A stretch of 45,538 bases of DNA from Pedobacter glucosidilyticus (GTDB lineage: Bacteria > Bacteroidota > Bacteroidia > Sphingobacteriales > Sphingobacteriaceae). How positions within the stretch are numbered: the first letter of the stretch is position 1; each line of letters begins with the position of its first letter. Position numbers and translations under genes: made by a program. Where the stretch lies: contig NZ_DLHN01000041.1 of NCBI RefSeq assembly GCF_002483235.1, positions 1 to 45,538 of the forward strand, in the 5' to 3' direction. Of this stretch, positions 32,544 through 42,134 are shown one piece after another. The notes beneath the pieces were generated by a model, which made no database searches, was not told the DNA's origin, and was given only the letters and a program-made list of their open reading frames with translations.

Positions 32544-34868
32544 TTACTGTAATTTAAAATCGGCCGATTTAACATTTGCGGAACTATTCCCTACAAAAAC
32601 TTTAAAATCACCAGGCTCTGCTACAAAATCTAAGTTACTATTATAGAATTTCAAATCATCCTCGGTTAAAGTAAAAGTAAGATTTTTAGTTTCTCCGGCT
32701 TTTAAAAACACCTTTTGGAAACCTTTAAGCTCTTTTACAGGTCTGGTGATAGAGCCTACTAAATCTCTGATATATAACTGTACCACTTCCTCTCCATCTA
32801 CTTTACCAGTATTTTTTACGCTTACGCTGATGTTGATTTTCTCGCCAGAACGCAAAGTATTTTTATCTAAAACAGGAGCCTGAATATCAAAAGTAGTGTA
32901 GCTTAAACCATATCCGAAAGGATAAAGTGGCTCATTACTAACGTCTAGATAATTTGATTTAAACTTGGTAAACCATTTACCATCAGCCAATGGTCTGCCC
33001 GTATTTTTATGATTATAATACAAAGGTATTTGCCCAATATTTTGAGGGAAAGTAGCCGTTAATTTACCTGATGGATTAACATCACCAAATAAAACATCGG
33101 CAATAGCCAAACCTGCCTCTGTACCGCCAAACCAAGTATTTAGGATAGCAGGGACATTTTTATCTTCCCAAGATAAATCTAAGGGCCTACCAGTAAACAA
33201 TACCAAAACTACAGGTTTGCCGGTTTTAACCAATTCTTCTAAAAGTTCTCTTTGGATTTTGGGGATTTGGATATCTGTTCTACTAGAACTCTCTCCGCTC
33301 ATTTCAGAACTTTCTCCTAAAGCAGCAACAATAACATCGGCTTTTTTAGCGATAGCAATGGCCTCTTGTAAAACCTGCTCTTTAGAGCGATTATCACGTG
33401 GGATTTCTCTGCCAAACATGGTTGCTCTGGCTTGATAAGCTGCATCTTCTATTAAATTAGAGCCCAAAGCGTGAAGAATTTTAACCTGTGGACCAGCAAC
33501 TTGTTCTAAACCTTCTTTTACAGAAACAGCTTTAGCTAAATCTGTAGAAACACTCCAAGTACCCGGCATATTTACCCTACTATCTGCCAAAGGACCAATT
33601 AAAGCAATGGTTCCGGTTCTTTTTAGTGGTAATACCGGGTTTGCTTGCCCCGCTAATGGTGCGTTTTTCAAAAGCACAAAGCTTTTAGCAGCAACCTCAC
33701 GAGCGAATTTTCTATTCTCTGGAGTGAAAATGGTTGTTTTAGCTCTTTCATCGTTACAATAACGATAAGGGTCTTCAAACAAACCTAATTTATATTTAGC
33801 TTCCAGAACCAATCTACAAGCTCTATTGATATCAGCTTCAGAAACTTTACCCTCATCTAAAGATTTTTTTAAAGTGGTTAAGAAACCTTCGCCAACCATA
33901 TCCATATCTACACCAGCTTTTACCGCTTTGGCCGATACTTCTTGTAAATTACCAATACCGTGGTCTATCATCTCATTAATAGCGGTATAATCTGTCACAA
34001 CCAAGCCATCAAACTTCCAATCTTTACGCAATAAATCAGTTAATAACCATTTATTTGCTGATGCTGGTACGCCATCAATCTCATTAAAAGATGTCATCAC
34101 ACTACCTGCACCTGCTTCAATAGCGGCTTTATAAGGAAGCATAAACTCGTTATACATCCTTACTTTGCTCATATCAACCGTGTTATAATCTCTTCCGGCT
34201 TCGCCAGCTCCGTAAAGCGCAAAATGTTTTACGCAAGCCATCAAGGTATTGTATTTAGCTAAATCATCTCCTTGGTAGCCTTTCACCATGGCTTTAGCAA
34301 TTTCTGCCCCTAAAAAGGGGTCTTCGCCATTACCTTCAGAAACACGGCCCCAACGTGGGTCTCGCGAAATATCTACCATGGGTGAGAAAGTCCAGTTGAT
34401 ACCATCTGCGGAAGCTTCTGCTGCTGCAATACGAGCAGTTTTTTGTATGAGAGGCATATCCCAAGAGGCAGATAAACCTAACGGAATAGGAAAAGTAGTT
34501 TTATAACCATGTATCACATCCAAACCAAAAATTAAAGGAATTTTTAGTCGGGTGTTATTAACAGCAAGCTCTTGAACTTTTCTAATTCTGGCTGGTGTTG
34601 TTAAGCTGAAAAAACCTCCTACCTCGCCGCGTTTTACTTTATTTTCTAAATCAGAGTTTCCGGTAGTACCTGTAATGGCCTCGCCTCCGGTTAATAAATT
34701 AAGCTGACCAATTTTTTCTTCGATGGTCATTTTAGACATTAAGTCGTTGATAAAAACATCCATCTTACTTTGTGGAGCGCTAACAACTTTTTTTTGTTGC
34801 GCACACGCCGATAATATGGCTAAACAGCATCCGCTAAGGGCTAATAAAATAAAAAACTTGTTCTTCAT
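32544..34868 (-). CDS. family GH3 beta-glucosidase (BglX-like)
   Basis: A 774-residue lipoprotein (lipobox LSAC, Cys near residue 21) with the full GH3 layout: an N-terminal TIM barrel with KHFALYGAGEAGRDYN, the nucleophile Asp in GLVVTDYTAI (near 290), an alpha/beta sandwich domain with the GESSEMSGE segment carrying the likely acid/base Glu, and a C-terminal fibronectin-III-like domain. It removes glucose from the non-reducing ends of beta-glucans, probably in the periplasm. The pairing with a GH144-like glucanase six bases upstream resembles the Bacteroides thetaiotaomicron beta-1,2-glucan locus, where the GH3 partner is a beta-1,2-glucosidase. Linkage preference is therefore inferred. Confidence 0.92.
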   Translation of the reverse strand: MKNKFFILLALSGCCLAILSACAQQKKVVSAPQSKMDVFINDLMSKMTIEEKIGQLNLLTGGEAITGTTGNSDLENKVKRGEVGGFFSLTTPARIRKVQELAVNNTRLKIPLIFGLDVIHGYKTTFPIPLGLSASWDMPLIQKTARIAAAEASADGINWTFSPMVDISRDPRWGRVSEGNGEDPFLGAEIAKAMVKGYQGDDLAKYNTLMACVKHFALYGAGEAGRDYNTVDMSKVRMYNEFMLPYKAAIEAGAGSVMTSFNEIDGVPASANKWLLTDLLRKDWKFDGLVVTDYTAINEMIDHGIGNLQEVSAKAVKAGVDMDMVGEGFLTTLKKSLDEGKVSEADINRACRLVLEAKYKLGLFEDPYRYCNDERAKTTIFTPENRKFAREVAAKSFVLLKNAPLAGQANPVLPLKRTGTIALIGPLADSRVNMPGTWSVSTDLAKAVSVKEGLEQVAGPQVKILHALGSNLIEDAAYQARATMFGREIPRDNRSKEQVLQEAIAIAKKADVIVAALGESSEMSGESSSRTDIQIPKIQRELLEELVKTGKPVVLVLFTGRPLDLSWEDKNVPAILNTWFGGTEAGLAIADVLFGDVNPSGKLTATFPQNIGQIPLYYNHKNTGRPLADGKWFTKFKSNYLDVSNEPLYPFGYGLSYTTFDIQAPVLDKNTLRSGEKINISVSVKNTGKVDGEEVVQLYIRDLVGSITRPVKELKGFQKVFLKAGETKNLTFTLTEDDLKFYNSNLDFVAEPGDFKVFVGNSSANVKSADFKLQ

Positions 34869-34874
34869 GGATGA

Positions 34875-36233
34875 TTAATTTGTTATATACGGACTTTGGA
34901 AACCTAATTTCTTTAAACCGGCCTGCACTTCTGGAGCTTTCATAAATAAATTCCATAATAAGCCACTGCGGTGGTTTTCTAACATCACTACAATGGGGCC
35001 TTGGTCTATACCTAAATATCTTTTCGGGTACCAGTTTGCTGATTCAGAAAAAGCATCGTAAAAACCATATTTCCCCCATACTTTATCTCCTAAATTCTCG
35101 TACCAGTGGCGCATGGCTTTTAAAGATTCTTCTGGTGTATAAGGAAAAGAAGATAAAGCAGCTGTTGGTGAGATTACGCCTAAATCTCTGTTGATGGTAT
35201 GACCAGCATAACCGTTTACAGAATAACTAGCTGTTAAGCCCCAGCTATTTTCGCCGTAACCTTTAAAGCCTTTTGGGTTTGCCACACAATAATCTTTGAT
35301 TGCTAAAGTATGGTTTCTATTCTGTTGCCAATAATCTGCATATTGGTCTTTTAAGCCTTTAGGATTTAAGCCCAAATAAGAGTAATGTGCCCAAAATAAT
35401 GGCCCAACACTATTTTTTTCTCCCTGATGGTCTAAAGTAATTTGATGACCGTAAACGCTTGCATTAGTTTTAATAGCTCCGTTTCTTGCCCATCCTTCAT
35501 GATAAACTTCTGCCGGGATAGGATGTGTGGGAGATGATGCGCCAAGCACATACATAATTAAACATTCATTATATCCTTTTACAGGGAAATTCATTTGCCA
35601 TGCATAATTTGGCGACCAATGCCAATACAATACATTTTGGTTGTTTCTGTAAAAGTCAAAATCTATTTCTTTCCAAAGCTGGTCTGCCTTAGCAGCTAAA
35701 GCTTTTTCTTGCGTGTTTCCTGATTTAAAATATTCTCTTATACAAATAAGAGATTGTGCTACAAAAGAAGTTTCTACCAAATCGCCACCATCATCTTTTG
35801 TAGAAAAAGGTTTTGTTTTACCGGTTTCACCTTCTAGCCAGTGTGGCCAAGCGCCATGAAAACGGTCTGCTTTTTCTAAGAAATTGAGTATTTTTTCTAA
35901 TCGGGCTGTACCTTCTGCCTTGGTAACATAGCCCCTATCAATAGCACTAATAATAGCCATTAAGCCAAAACCAGTTGCGCCTGTAGCTACTACATTTCTA
36001 TCATTTTGTTGATAGATATTATCTAAATGAATACGCTCTCTGCCTGCTCCTGAGTTGGGTTCTGCACCTTCCCAGAAATATTGAAAGGTTTGTTTTTGCA
36101 CCAAATCAATCAATTGTTCATCACTTAATTTATTTTGATTTTCTAAAGGAGTATTAACAATTTTCTTTCCATTACTACATCCCGAAAGGATGATAACAAT
36201 AGCAGCTAGGGCAGATAAAAAGGGTTTTAACAT
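34875..36233 (-). CDS. GH144-like endo-beta-1,2-glucanase lipoprotein
   Basis: The 452-residue lipoprotein (lipobox LSGC, C19) consists of one (alpha/alpha)-barrel domain of the 'glycoamylase' (PF10091) type. Typical segments are TFQYFWEGAEPNSG, ATGATGFGLMAII, SFVAQSLI, YNECLIMYVLGASSP, and WGLTASYSVNGY. Characterised relatives in Chitinophaga and Bacteroides form GH144 and cut beta-1,2-glucan to sophorooligosaccharides, despite older 'glucoamylase' names. It directly precedes the GH3 gene. Surface or periplasmic location follows from the lipid anchor. The family assignment is from pattern recognition and should be confirmed by alignment. Confidence 0.82.
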   Translation of the reverse strand: MLKPFLSALAAIVIILSGCSNGKKIVNTPLENQNKLSDEQLIDLVQKQTFQYFWEGAEPNSGAGRERIHLDNIYQQNDRNVVATGATGFGLMAIISAIDRGYVTKAEGTARLEKILNFLEKADRFHGAWPHWLEGETGKTKPFSTKDDGGDLVETSFVAQSLICIREYFKSGNTQEKALAAKADQLWKEIDFDFYRNNQNVLYWHWSPNYAWQMNFPVKGYNECLIMYVLGASSPTHPIPAEVYHEGWARNGAIKTNASVYGHQITLDHQGEKNSVGPLFWAHYSYLGLNPKGLKDQYADYWQQNRNHTLAIKDYCVANPKGFKGYGENSWGLTASYSVNGYAGHTINRDLGVISPTAALSSFPYTPEESLKAMRHWYENLGDKVWGKYGFYDAFSESANWYPKRYLGIDQGPIVVMLENHRSGLLWNLFMKAPEVQAGLKKLGFQSPYITN

Positions 36234-36309
36234 GATATGATATTTACGTCTTCACTAAATCTTTTAAAAGGTAGAATTTGTATTTCGAAGGAATTTAAAT
36301 TTGCCAGTC

Positions 36310-36360
36310 AGAGCAAAGTTGATTTTTGCATATTTATATAAGCATAACCAACTCCGCTCT
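36310..36360. repeat. intergenic imperfect hairpin between LamG and GH144 genes
   Basis: AGAGC (36310-36314) pairs with GCTCT (36356-36360), and inside it AGTTG pairs with CAACT, separated by a 2x2 internal loop; the loop of the hairpin is A+T-rich. It lies 32 bases past the LamG gene stop on the minus strand, in the 158-base gap that splits the locus into a SusCD/LamG part and an enzyme part. It may stabilise the upstream mRNA or attenuate read-through. There is no strong T tract. Confidence 0.45.
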
Positions 36361-36391
36361 TTATGACAAAAAAACAAACCAACTTAAACTT

Positions 36392-37288
36392 TTATTTATT
36401 TGCTTTACCTAGATTATACAAAGCTCTGATGTGTGCATCTGGTAAGGCTCTGTTGTACACCCTTATCTCGTCTATTTGTCCTACCATGTTAGCAAAAGTA
36501 GCATCAGTGCTAACTGTTTTACCGGGGATAGTATTATAGTTGCCTCCAATAATAATTTCACCTGGCTCGTAAGATTTGAATAAATTAGTAGGAGTAGTTC
36601 CTCTATTATTAAAAGAACCTACATTTACGCCATCTGCCCACATATTAAATACACCAGTAGTAGGTTCGTATTTAAGTACCAGATGTGTCCATTTATCAGC
36701 ACCAATAGTTGGAGATAAAGTATTATTTAAATTATCTTGAGAACCGCCACCTACAGTTGTAAACCTTGGGTTCATTCTTAAAGTAGTAGTATTAGTTGCT
36801 GGAAAACTTTGGGTATTTAACCTAAAATCCAAGCTCCCGTTAAAAATACCTGGTCTAGCAATTTGGAAAATCATGGTTCTTTTAGAGCCGTTATTGGTGA
36901 TTTTAACCCACTGGCTAAGCGTAAAACTTTTTAATGAATCTGATTTAAAAGCATTTATTTGAGTTGCATAATACAAATAACCGCTGTTTAAACTGATAGC
37001 TTTACCTCTAACGCCACCATCAACAAAAGAATCATTTAATGTTTGCGTTGGTGATGTGTTGCTTTTCACTTCATTTTTGGTATCATCAAAAGACCAATAA
37101 GCTACCAAGTTACGTGGAAAAATCTCATCTGAACTTGAGTAACCATCAATTTTACCTTCGTAATCTGCCGGATTTACATCTGGCAAATTATTAGGGTTAC
37201 CATCTTTTTCGCAAGAAGATAGTAAACCAAGACCTATTAGTGCACTTAGCATTAATTTTCCTGATATATATGTTTTAAAAATTTTCAT
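36392..37288 (-). CDS. LamG-like lectin-fold lipoprotein, putative glycan-binding protein
   Basis: A 298-residue lipoprotein with lipobox LSSC (C26), a short linker, then one LamG/concanavalin-A-like beta-sandwich domain (about 58-298). Clear segments are VAYWSFDDTKNE, GKAISLNSGYLYYA, FTLSQWVKI, WTHLVLKYEPTTGVFNMWADG and the end QIDEIRVYNRAL. It sits 12 bases after susD, the place usually held by SusE/SusF-type surface glycan-binding proteins, so it probably binds the polysaccharide at the cell surface. No catalytic residues of a LamG-type glucanase are evident. Confidence 0.85.
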   Translation of the reverse strand: MKIFKTYISGKLMLSALIGLGLLSSCEKDGNPNNLPDVNPADYEGKIDGYSSSDEIFPRNLVAYWSFDDTKNEVKSNTSPTQTLNDSFVDGGVRGKAISLNSGYLYYATQINAFKSDSLKSFTLSQWVKITNNGSKRTMIFQIARPGIFNGSLDFRLNTQSFPATNTTTLRMNPRFTTVGGGSQDNLNNTLSPTIGADKWTHLVLKYEPTTGVFNMWADGVNVGSFNNRGTTPTNLFKSYEPGEIIIGGNYNTIPGKTVSTDATFANMVGQIDEIRVYNRALPDAHIRALYNLGKANK

Positions 37289-37300
37289 ATCCTAATAAGA

Positions 37301-38842
37301 TTAATTATAACCTGGATTTTGAGTTAACCTTCCTTTACTTAAATCAATTTGAGCTTGCGGTATTGGCAATAGCTCGTGTCTGCCTGGAATAAAGTTTTTA
37401 CCAACCCCTTGCATAACAGTAGCAGCCGTACCCCATCTTACTAAATCAAAGAAACGCTCATGCTCCATAGCTAGCTCTATTCTTCTTTCTTCTCTGATTG
37501 CTTGACGTAGTAATTCTTGATCTGTAGTAGTAACGTTAGGCAAAATATTAGCATTCGCACCTCTTGCTCTTGCTCTTACGCTGTTTAAAGCCTGTAAAGC
37601 TCTGGTTGTATTTTCTGTACCTCCTAATTCGTTAGCTGCCTCAGCGTACATTAACACTACATCAGCATAACGTAGTAAGCGTACATTCATCCACCAGCCA
37701 GAACGGCTTCCAATAGTTGCTCTTTTAGCAGGGTTGGTATATACTTTATTGTTATAACGAGGGTTAGGTAAGCCTGCTTGTGGACGCTCGCCAAAAATGG
37801 TTACAGAATCTGGAACACTGTAGAAAATTGTACGTCTTCTTCTTGGATCGCCAGGTTCATAAGCATTAGCTAAATCTGCACTTGGAACATTAAAACCCCA
37901 ACCATAATTCCAGTCTCCAGAGCCTCTAACACTTTGAACTTGGGTATATTGAGAACCAAAATCTGTTGGTACTGTTGGTGTTGCGGTTGCTTGCACTTCA
38001 AAAATAGACTCTTTGGAGTTCTCTCCTTCTTCATTAAAAATGGTTGCATAAGGAACTGATAAATCATACTGTCCAGAAGTCATCACAATATTAGCCTCGC
38101 TCATGGCTTGTGCCCATTTACCTTGGGTTAAGTAAACTTTTGCTAATAGAGCATGGGCAGCACCAGAATTAATCCTACCAATAAACTTTCTATCATAACC
38201 AGATGCGGGTAATAAGTTATTAGCTGCAAATTGTAAATCTTGCTCTATAAATGCATAAACCTGTGCTGGTGTACTTTGTGGAATATTTGACTCTGATACT
38301 TCAGTTGAAATCAACGTATCTAAAATAGGTACTCTGCCATAGCATCTTACCAACATGAAGTATGCATAACCACGTAAAAATCTAGCTTGTGCTTCTGCAT
38401 CAACTTTTAATGCTTGTGGTGTATTAGGGTTAGGATCATTAGCAATTCTATCTAAGACAAAATTACAATCATTAACTAAGTTAAAATGACCAACCCAAAG
38501 GGCATTTACCAAACCATTGGTTGGTGTTAAAGTAAAATTGTCAAATTGCAAAGCATCAGGACTATCTGATGGTGTGCTTCCTTTATCAGCGTCGTCACTT
38601 CTCATGCTAGTAGCAGCTAGAAAAGGAAAAACTGTAACATTATAACTTCTTAAGGTAGCATAGGCTCCGTTTATGAATTGGTCATAAGGTCCTGAACCTT
38701 CTGGATATGGATAATCATCTTGATTATAGGCTCCTTGGGCTCTGCGATCTAAGAAATCGTTACTACATGAACTTAATGCAAACGCTAAAACTATTAAAGC
38801 GAAACTTGCATAGCTGTATTTTATGTTAAATAGTATTTTCAT
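37301..38842 (-). CDS. SusD/RagB family nutrient-binding lipoprotein
   Basis: The 513-residue lipoprotein (lipobox LSSC, C26) has the SusD layout: an N-terminal TPR-like helical part with FLRGYAYFMLVRCYGRVPIL and the C-terminal RagB/SusD domain with LLRYADVVLMYAEAANELGG, AIREERRIELAMEHERFFDLVRWG and HELLPIPQ ending in NPGYN. SusD caps the SusC channel and captures oligosaccharides at the outer surface. It follows susC by 18 bases. Length and motifs are complete. Confidence 0.96.
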   Translation of the reverse strand: MKILFNIKYSYASFALIVLAFALSSCSNDFLDRRAQGAYNQDDYPYPEGSGPYDQFINGAYATLRSYNVTVFPFLAATSMRSDDADKGSTPSDSPDALQFDNFTLTPTNGLVNALWVGHFNLVNDCNFVLDRIANDPNPNTPQALKVDAEAQARFLRGYAYFMLVRCYGRVPILDTLISTEVSESNIPQSTPAQVYAFIEQDLQFAANNLLPASGYDRKFIGRINSGAAHALLAKVYLTQGKWAQAMSEANIVMTSGQYDLSVPYATIFNEEGENSKESIFEVQATATPTVPTDFGSQYTQVQSVRGSGDWNYGWGFNVPSADLANAYEPGDPRRRRTIFYSVPDSVTIFGERPQAGLPNPRYNNKVYTNPAKRATIGSRSGWWMNVRLLRYADVVLMYAEAANELGGTENTTRALQALNSVRARARGANANILPNVTTTDQELLRQAIREERRIELAMEHERFFDLVRWGTAATVMQGVGKNFIPGRHELLPIPQAQIDLSKGRLTQNPGYN

Positions 38843-38860
38843 ATCAATAATACTTTTAGG

Positions 38861-41800
38861 TTAAAAAGTTACATTAAGACCAAAGGTATAGATAGCAGGT
38901 AAAGGGAATACTCCATTATCAGCACCTCCTCCTAAAACATCATTTATTGGCGCTTCTGGTGTATAACCTGTTGTTTTACTCCAGGTTTTGATGTTTTGAC
39001 CACTTACATACATTCTTAATGATTTAACACCTATTTTTTTAATAGCGTCACTATTTAAAGTATAGCCTAATTGTACGGTACGTAAACGGAAATAATCTCC
39101 TGGTTCTAAGAAATAGCTACTAAACAAGTAGTTATTACCTCTGGTATTATCGAGAATGGGTTCTACATTAGAAGTTCCCGGACCAGTCCAAGCGTTTAAC
39201 CTGTTACTTTCATAATTAAAAACTGCAAAATTGGCTGTTCTTCTTTGTGTATAAACATAGTTACCAGCAACTCCTTGGCCCTCAACTAAGAAATCAAAGT
39301 TTTTATATCCCAAAGAAAGGTTTAAACCATAATTGAAATTAGGGAAAGGATTACCTAAGTTTACACGATCGGCTGGCGTAATCACACCATCTCCATTGGT
39401 ATCGGCATAAGAAATATCTCCTGGAAGCGAATCACCGAAAGCCGGAGTTCTGTCTAAATCTGCAGTTGATTGGATAATACCTGTTTGACGATATCCAAAG
39501 AAATGTCCTATAGGTTCTCCAGAAACAGTTCTATTCGCTCCATTATTACGTAAAATCTGGAAGTTAAAATTATTTCCTATAGATTCAACATTATTTTTAT
39601 TGTAACTAAAATTAGGTGAGAAAGAATAAGATAGTTCTCCTAGTTTATCAGCCCAACTTAAAGCTACCTCTATACCTGTATTTTTTATAGTTCCTAAGTT
39701 AGTTTTATAATCTCCATCTAAGTTTACTAATTCAATGTCGGTAATAATATTATTGGTTGTTCTATCATAGAAAGCAATATCAGCACTTAATCTATAATCG
39801 AAAGCTTTCAATTCTAAACCAGCATCAAATCCACGTATAACTTCCCACTTAAGATTAGGATCTGGAAAATAAGCTGGCTTTACTGAAGGATAAACATTAT
39901 CACCGAAAACGCCTACATCAGAAACAGATAAACCTGGCAAGAAAAGATTTTCTCCAAACCCTATAGCATTACCTAAAGTACCCCAAGAAGTTTTAAACTT
40001 TAAAAAGTCAATTTTATCGATGTTAAAGAAGTCTTCTTCACTTGCTACCCATCCTAAACCTACGCTACCAAAAGTACCCCATCTGTTAGCCGGAGCGAAT
40101 TTAGAAATACCATCTCTTCTTATGGATAAATTAACCAAATACTTATTATCATAAGCATAATTTACCCTACCAAAATAAGAGAGCTGTGCAGACTCTGCGC
40201 CATTACCAGCTTCGATATTTGGACTTGGATTAGAGTTATTTACAATGTCTAAATACCAATAATCTGGATTATTTGGAATGTTTAGCGAGGTATCTCTTCT
40301 AGTAACTCTTAATAGCGCACTTCCAGTATAAAGTGTACTAAAACCAGCTAAAGCTGTAACTTTATGTTTTTCTATAGTTTTATCAAAAGTTAAGGTATGA
40401 TCTTGTTGATATTTTCTAAACTCATTTTGCCCTTGAGTAACTGATGTACGAACATTTCTATCAACTACTGTTTCTGTAACACCTGTGCCTTCGCCTAAAT
40501 TTATAATTCTATTTGCTAATGGCGAATAACGCCTTATCCCGTTGAAAGATAAGTCTGTATAGAAGCTAGAACGCCATGTGAAGTTTTTTAAGAATTTTAT
40601 TTCCCCAAATATATTTCCTACTACACGGTAACCTTTATTAACCTCATTACCATCATTTCTATACAAAGTAGCAATTGGGTTTCCAACTTGTGCTCTTTGG
40701 AAAGATGGCATACTGTAGAAAGTATTTTCATCTGCTTGTACAGGTACAATTGGTGCGGCCCATAATGCATTATTTAATCCTATATCCGAAGGATTTCTTA
40801 TATAATGTGATCCTACAATATCACCTCCAACTTTTATATTATCATTAATTCTAATCTCTTCATTAAAACGTACATTAAAACGTTGAAAATTGGTATTTCT
40901 TAAAACACCTTCTTGATTATTATATCCAATGCTTAATAAGGTAGTTGTTTTTTCTCCACTATTTGATATACTTAAATTGTGGTTTTGCATAGCCGCAGTT
41001 TTAAAAACTAAATCCTGCCAATCTGTATTAGCTGTATAATTAGTTGTGTCAAATGCTGCCGCATTTAAATTTCTTAATTGTGCAGCATATAATCTTTTAA
41101 AACCTGTTGCATCTACTACATCAATTCTATTGGGTACGATTTGGATACCAGCAGAGCTTTGTAAAGAAATTCTGGTTTGGCCTTTAGCTGCTCTTTTTGT
41201 TGTTATAACGATAACCCCATTACCACCTTGCACCCCAAAAATAGCAGTTGAAGAAGGGTCTTTTAATACTTCAATACTTTCAATGTCACCCTGGTTTACG
41301 TAGTCTATATTGGTTTGGATAACTCCATCAACCACATAAATGGGATCAGCAGAACTAGAGTTAGTACTATTAACACCTCTAATTCTTACCGTTGGTTGAG
41401 AGCCTGGAGTACCGTTATTTACAATGGTTAAACCAGCTACTTTACCTTGTAGGGAAGATATAGGATTTACGTTTGGAGACTTCTCTATATCCTCTCCTTT
41501 AATAGAAGTAATAGATCCTGTTAAGTCTCTTTTTCTTTGCGTACCGTAACCAATGACAACTACTTGTTCAAGACTTTGCGAAGACTCTGTTAATGTAGCA
41601 TTGACAACTGTACGATTGTTAATTGCAATTTCCTGAGTAGCATAACCCAGATAAGTAAATACTAAGGTTCCATTTGAAGGGACATTTATGGTGTAATTCC
41701 CTTGAGCGTTTGTCTGTGTAGCAATGTTAGAACCTTTTAACAATACTGCTACCCCTATCAGTGGTTCTCCATTGGCATCAGAAACTTTACCTGTTACACT

Positions 41801-41869
41801 AAGGTTCTGTCCAAAGGATGATAAACTGAACGAGAAAAGACATAGAAATAGTAAAATCTTTCTTTTCAT
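38861..41869 (-). CDS. SusC/RagA family TonB-linked outer membrane transporter
   Basis: A 1002-residue outer-membrane receptor with a signal peptide (about 1-21), a carboxypeptidase-like regulatory domain (about 22-110; VTGKVSDANGEPLIGVAVLL), then the plug with the family motif VVIGYGTQRKRDLTGSI and the RIRGVNS/IYVVDG segments. A long 22-strand barrel follows, ending in a hydrophobic residue pattern LNVTF typical of outer-membrane proteins. There is no N-terminal STN domain, so it is not expected to signal to an anti-sigma factor. It imports oligosaccharides with SusD and TonB energy. It is the first gene of the transport and enzyme operon. Confidence 0.96.
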   Translation of the reverse strand: MKRKILLFLCLFSFSLSSFGQNLSVTGKVSDANGEPLIGVAVLLKGSNIATQTNAQGNYTINVPSNGTLVFTYLGYATQEIAINNRTVVNATLTESSQSLEQVVVIGYGTQRKRDLTGSITSIKGEDIEKSPNVNPISSLQGKVAGLTIVNNGTPGSQPTVRIRGVNSTNSSSADPIYVVDGVIQTNIDYVNQGDIESIEVLKDPSSTAIFGVQGGNGVIVITTKRAAKGQTRISLQSSAGIQIVPNRIDVVDATGFKRLYAAQLRNLNAAAFDTTNYTANTDWQDLVFKTAAMQNHNLSISNSGEKTTTLLSIGYNNQEGVLRNTNFQRFNVRFNEEIRINDNIKVGGDIVGSHYIRNPSDIGLNNALWAAPIVPVQADENTFYSMPSFQRAQVGNPIATLYRNDGNEVNKGYRVVGNIFGEIKFLKNFTWRSSFYTDLSFNGIRRYSPLANRIINLGEGTGVTETVVDRNVRTSVTQGQNEFRKYQQDHTLTFDKTIEKHKVTALAGFSTLYTGSALLRVTRRDTSLNIPNNPDYWYLDIVNNSNPSPNIEAGNGAESAQLSYFGRVNYAYDNKYLVNLSIRRDGISKFAPANRWGTFGSVGLGWVASEEDFFNIDKIDFLKFKTSWGTLGNAIGFGENLFLPGLSVSDVGVFGDNVYPSVKPAYFPDPNLKWEVIRGFDAGLELKAFDYRLSADIAFYDRTTNNIITDIELVNLDGDYKTNLGTIKNTGIEVALSWADKLGELSYSFSPNFSYNKNNVESIGNNFNFQILRNNGANRTVSGEPIGHFFGYRQTGIIQSTADLDRTPAFGDSLPGDISYADTNGDGVITPADRVNLGNPFPNFNYGLNLSLGYKNFDFLVEGQGVAGNYVYTQRRTANFAVFNYESNRLNAWTGPGTSNVEPILDNTRGNNYLFSSYFLEPGDYFRLRTVQLGYTLNSDAIKKIGVKSLRMYVSGQNIKTWSKTTGYTPEAPINDVLGGGADNGVFPLPAIYTFGLNVTF

Positions 41870-41913
41870 AATTTAGTTAGTTGTGAAATTATTTAATTGG
41901 TTTTTTGGTATCA

Positions 41914-41944
41914 CAAACTTCAGTCTATTTCTTTGATTGGCAAA
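41914..41944 (-). promoter_or_regulatory. candidate Bacteroidetes-type promoter of susC
   Basis: On the minus strand, TTTG (41944-41941) is followed after exactly 19 bases by GAAGTTTG (41921-41914). The Bacteroidetes consensus is TTTG, 19-21 bases, TAnnTTTG, so only one of the six fixed positions of the -7 box differs. Transcription would begin near 41907, leaving a leader of about 40 bases before the susC ATG. Confidence 0.5.
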
Positions 41945-41962
41945 GAAAATCACCTCTACATT

Positions 41963-42133
41963 ACTACATCAAACTAAAGAAAGAGTTTTTTATGTAAGGT
42001 AAAAATTGGCTTTTTTAAAGCTAAAAACACGGTTTAAAGATTACAAGAGCAATTTTAACACTACATCATAGCAGTACTTTTACAAGCACAAGAAATATGA
42101 TTAAATAAATACCATGAGAGGTAATGATGTAGT
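41963..42133. promoter_or_regulatory. three copies of ACTACATCA, candidate regulator-binding sites
   Basis: The 265-base gap between susC and the regulator gene has no coding frame. It holds the 9-mer ACTACATCA at 41963-41971 and 42060-42068 and inverted at 42125-42133. The first copy lies about 20 bases upstream of the susC -33 box, a position suited to an activator. The other two form an inverted pair with 10-base arms. The same 9-mer also occurs by codon chance inside susC (41115) and susD (37657), so the word alone is not unique. Confidence 0.45.
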
Positions 42134-42134
42134 A

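Noticed and set aside
41046..41303. 85-residue open frame antisense to susC
   Set aside because: It lies inside the conserved plug region of susC and has no recognisable features.
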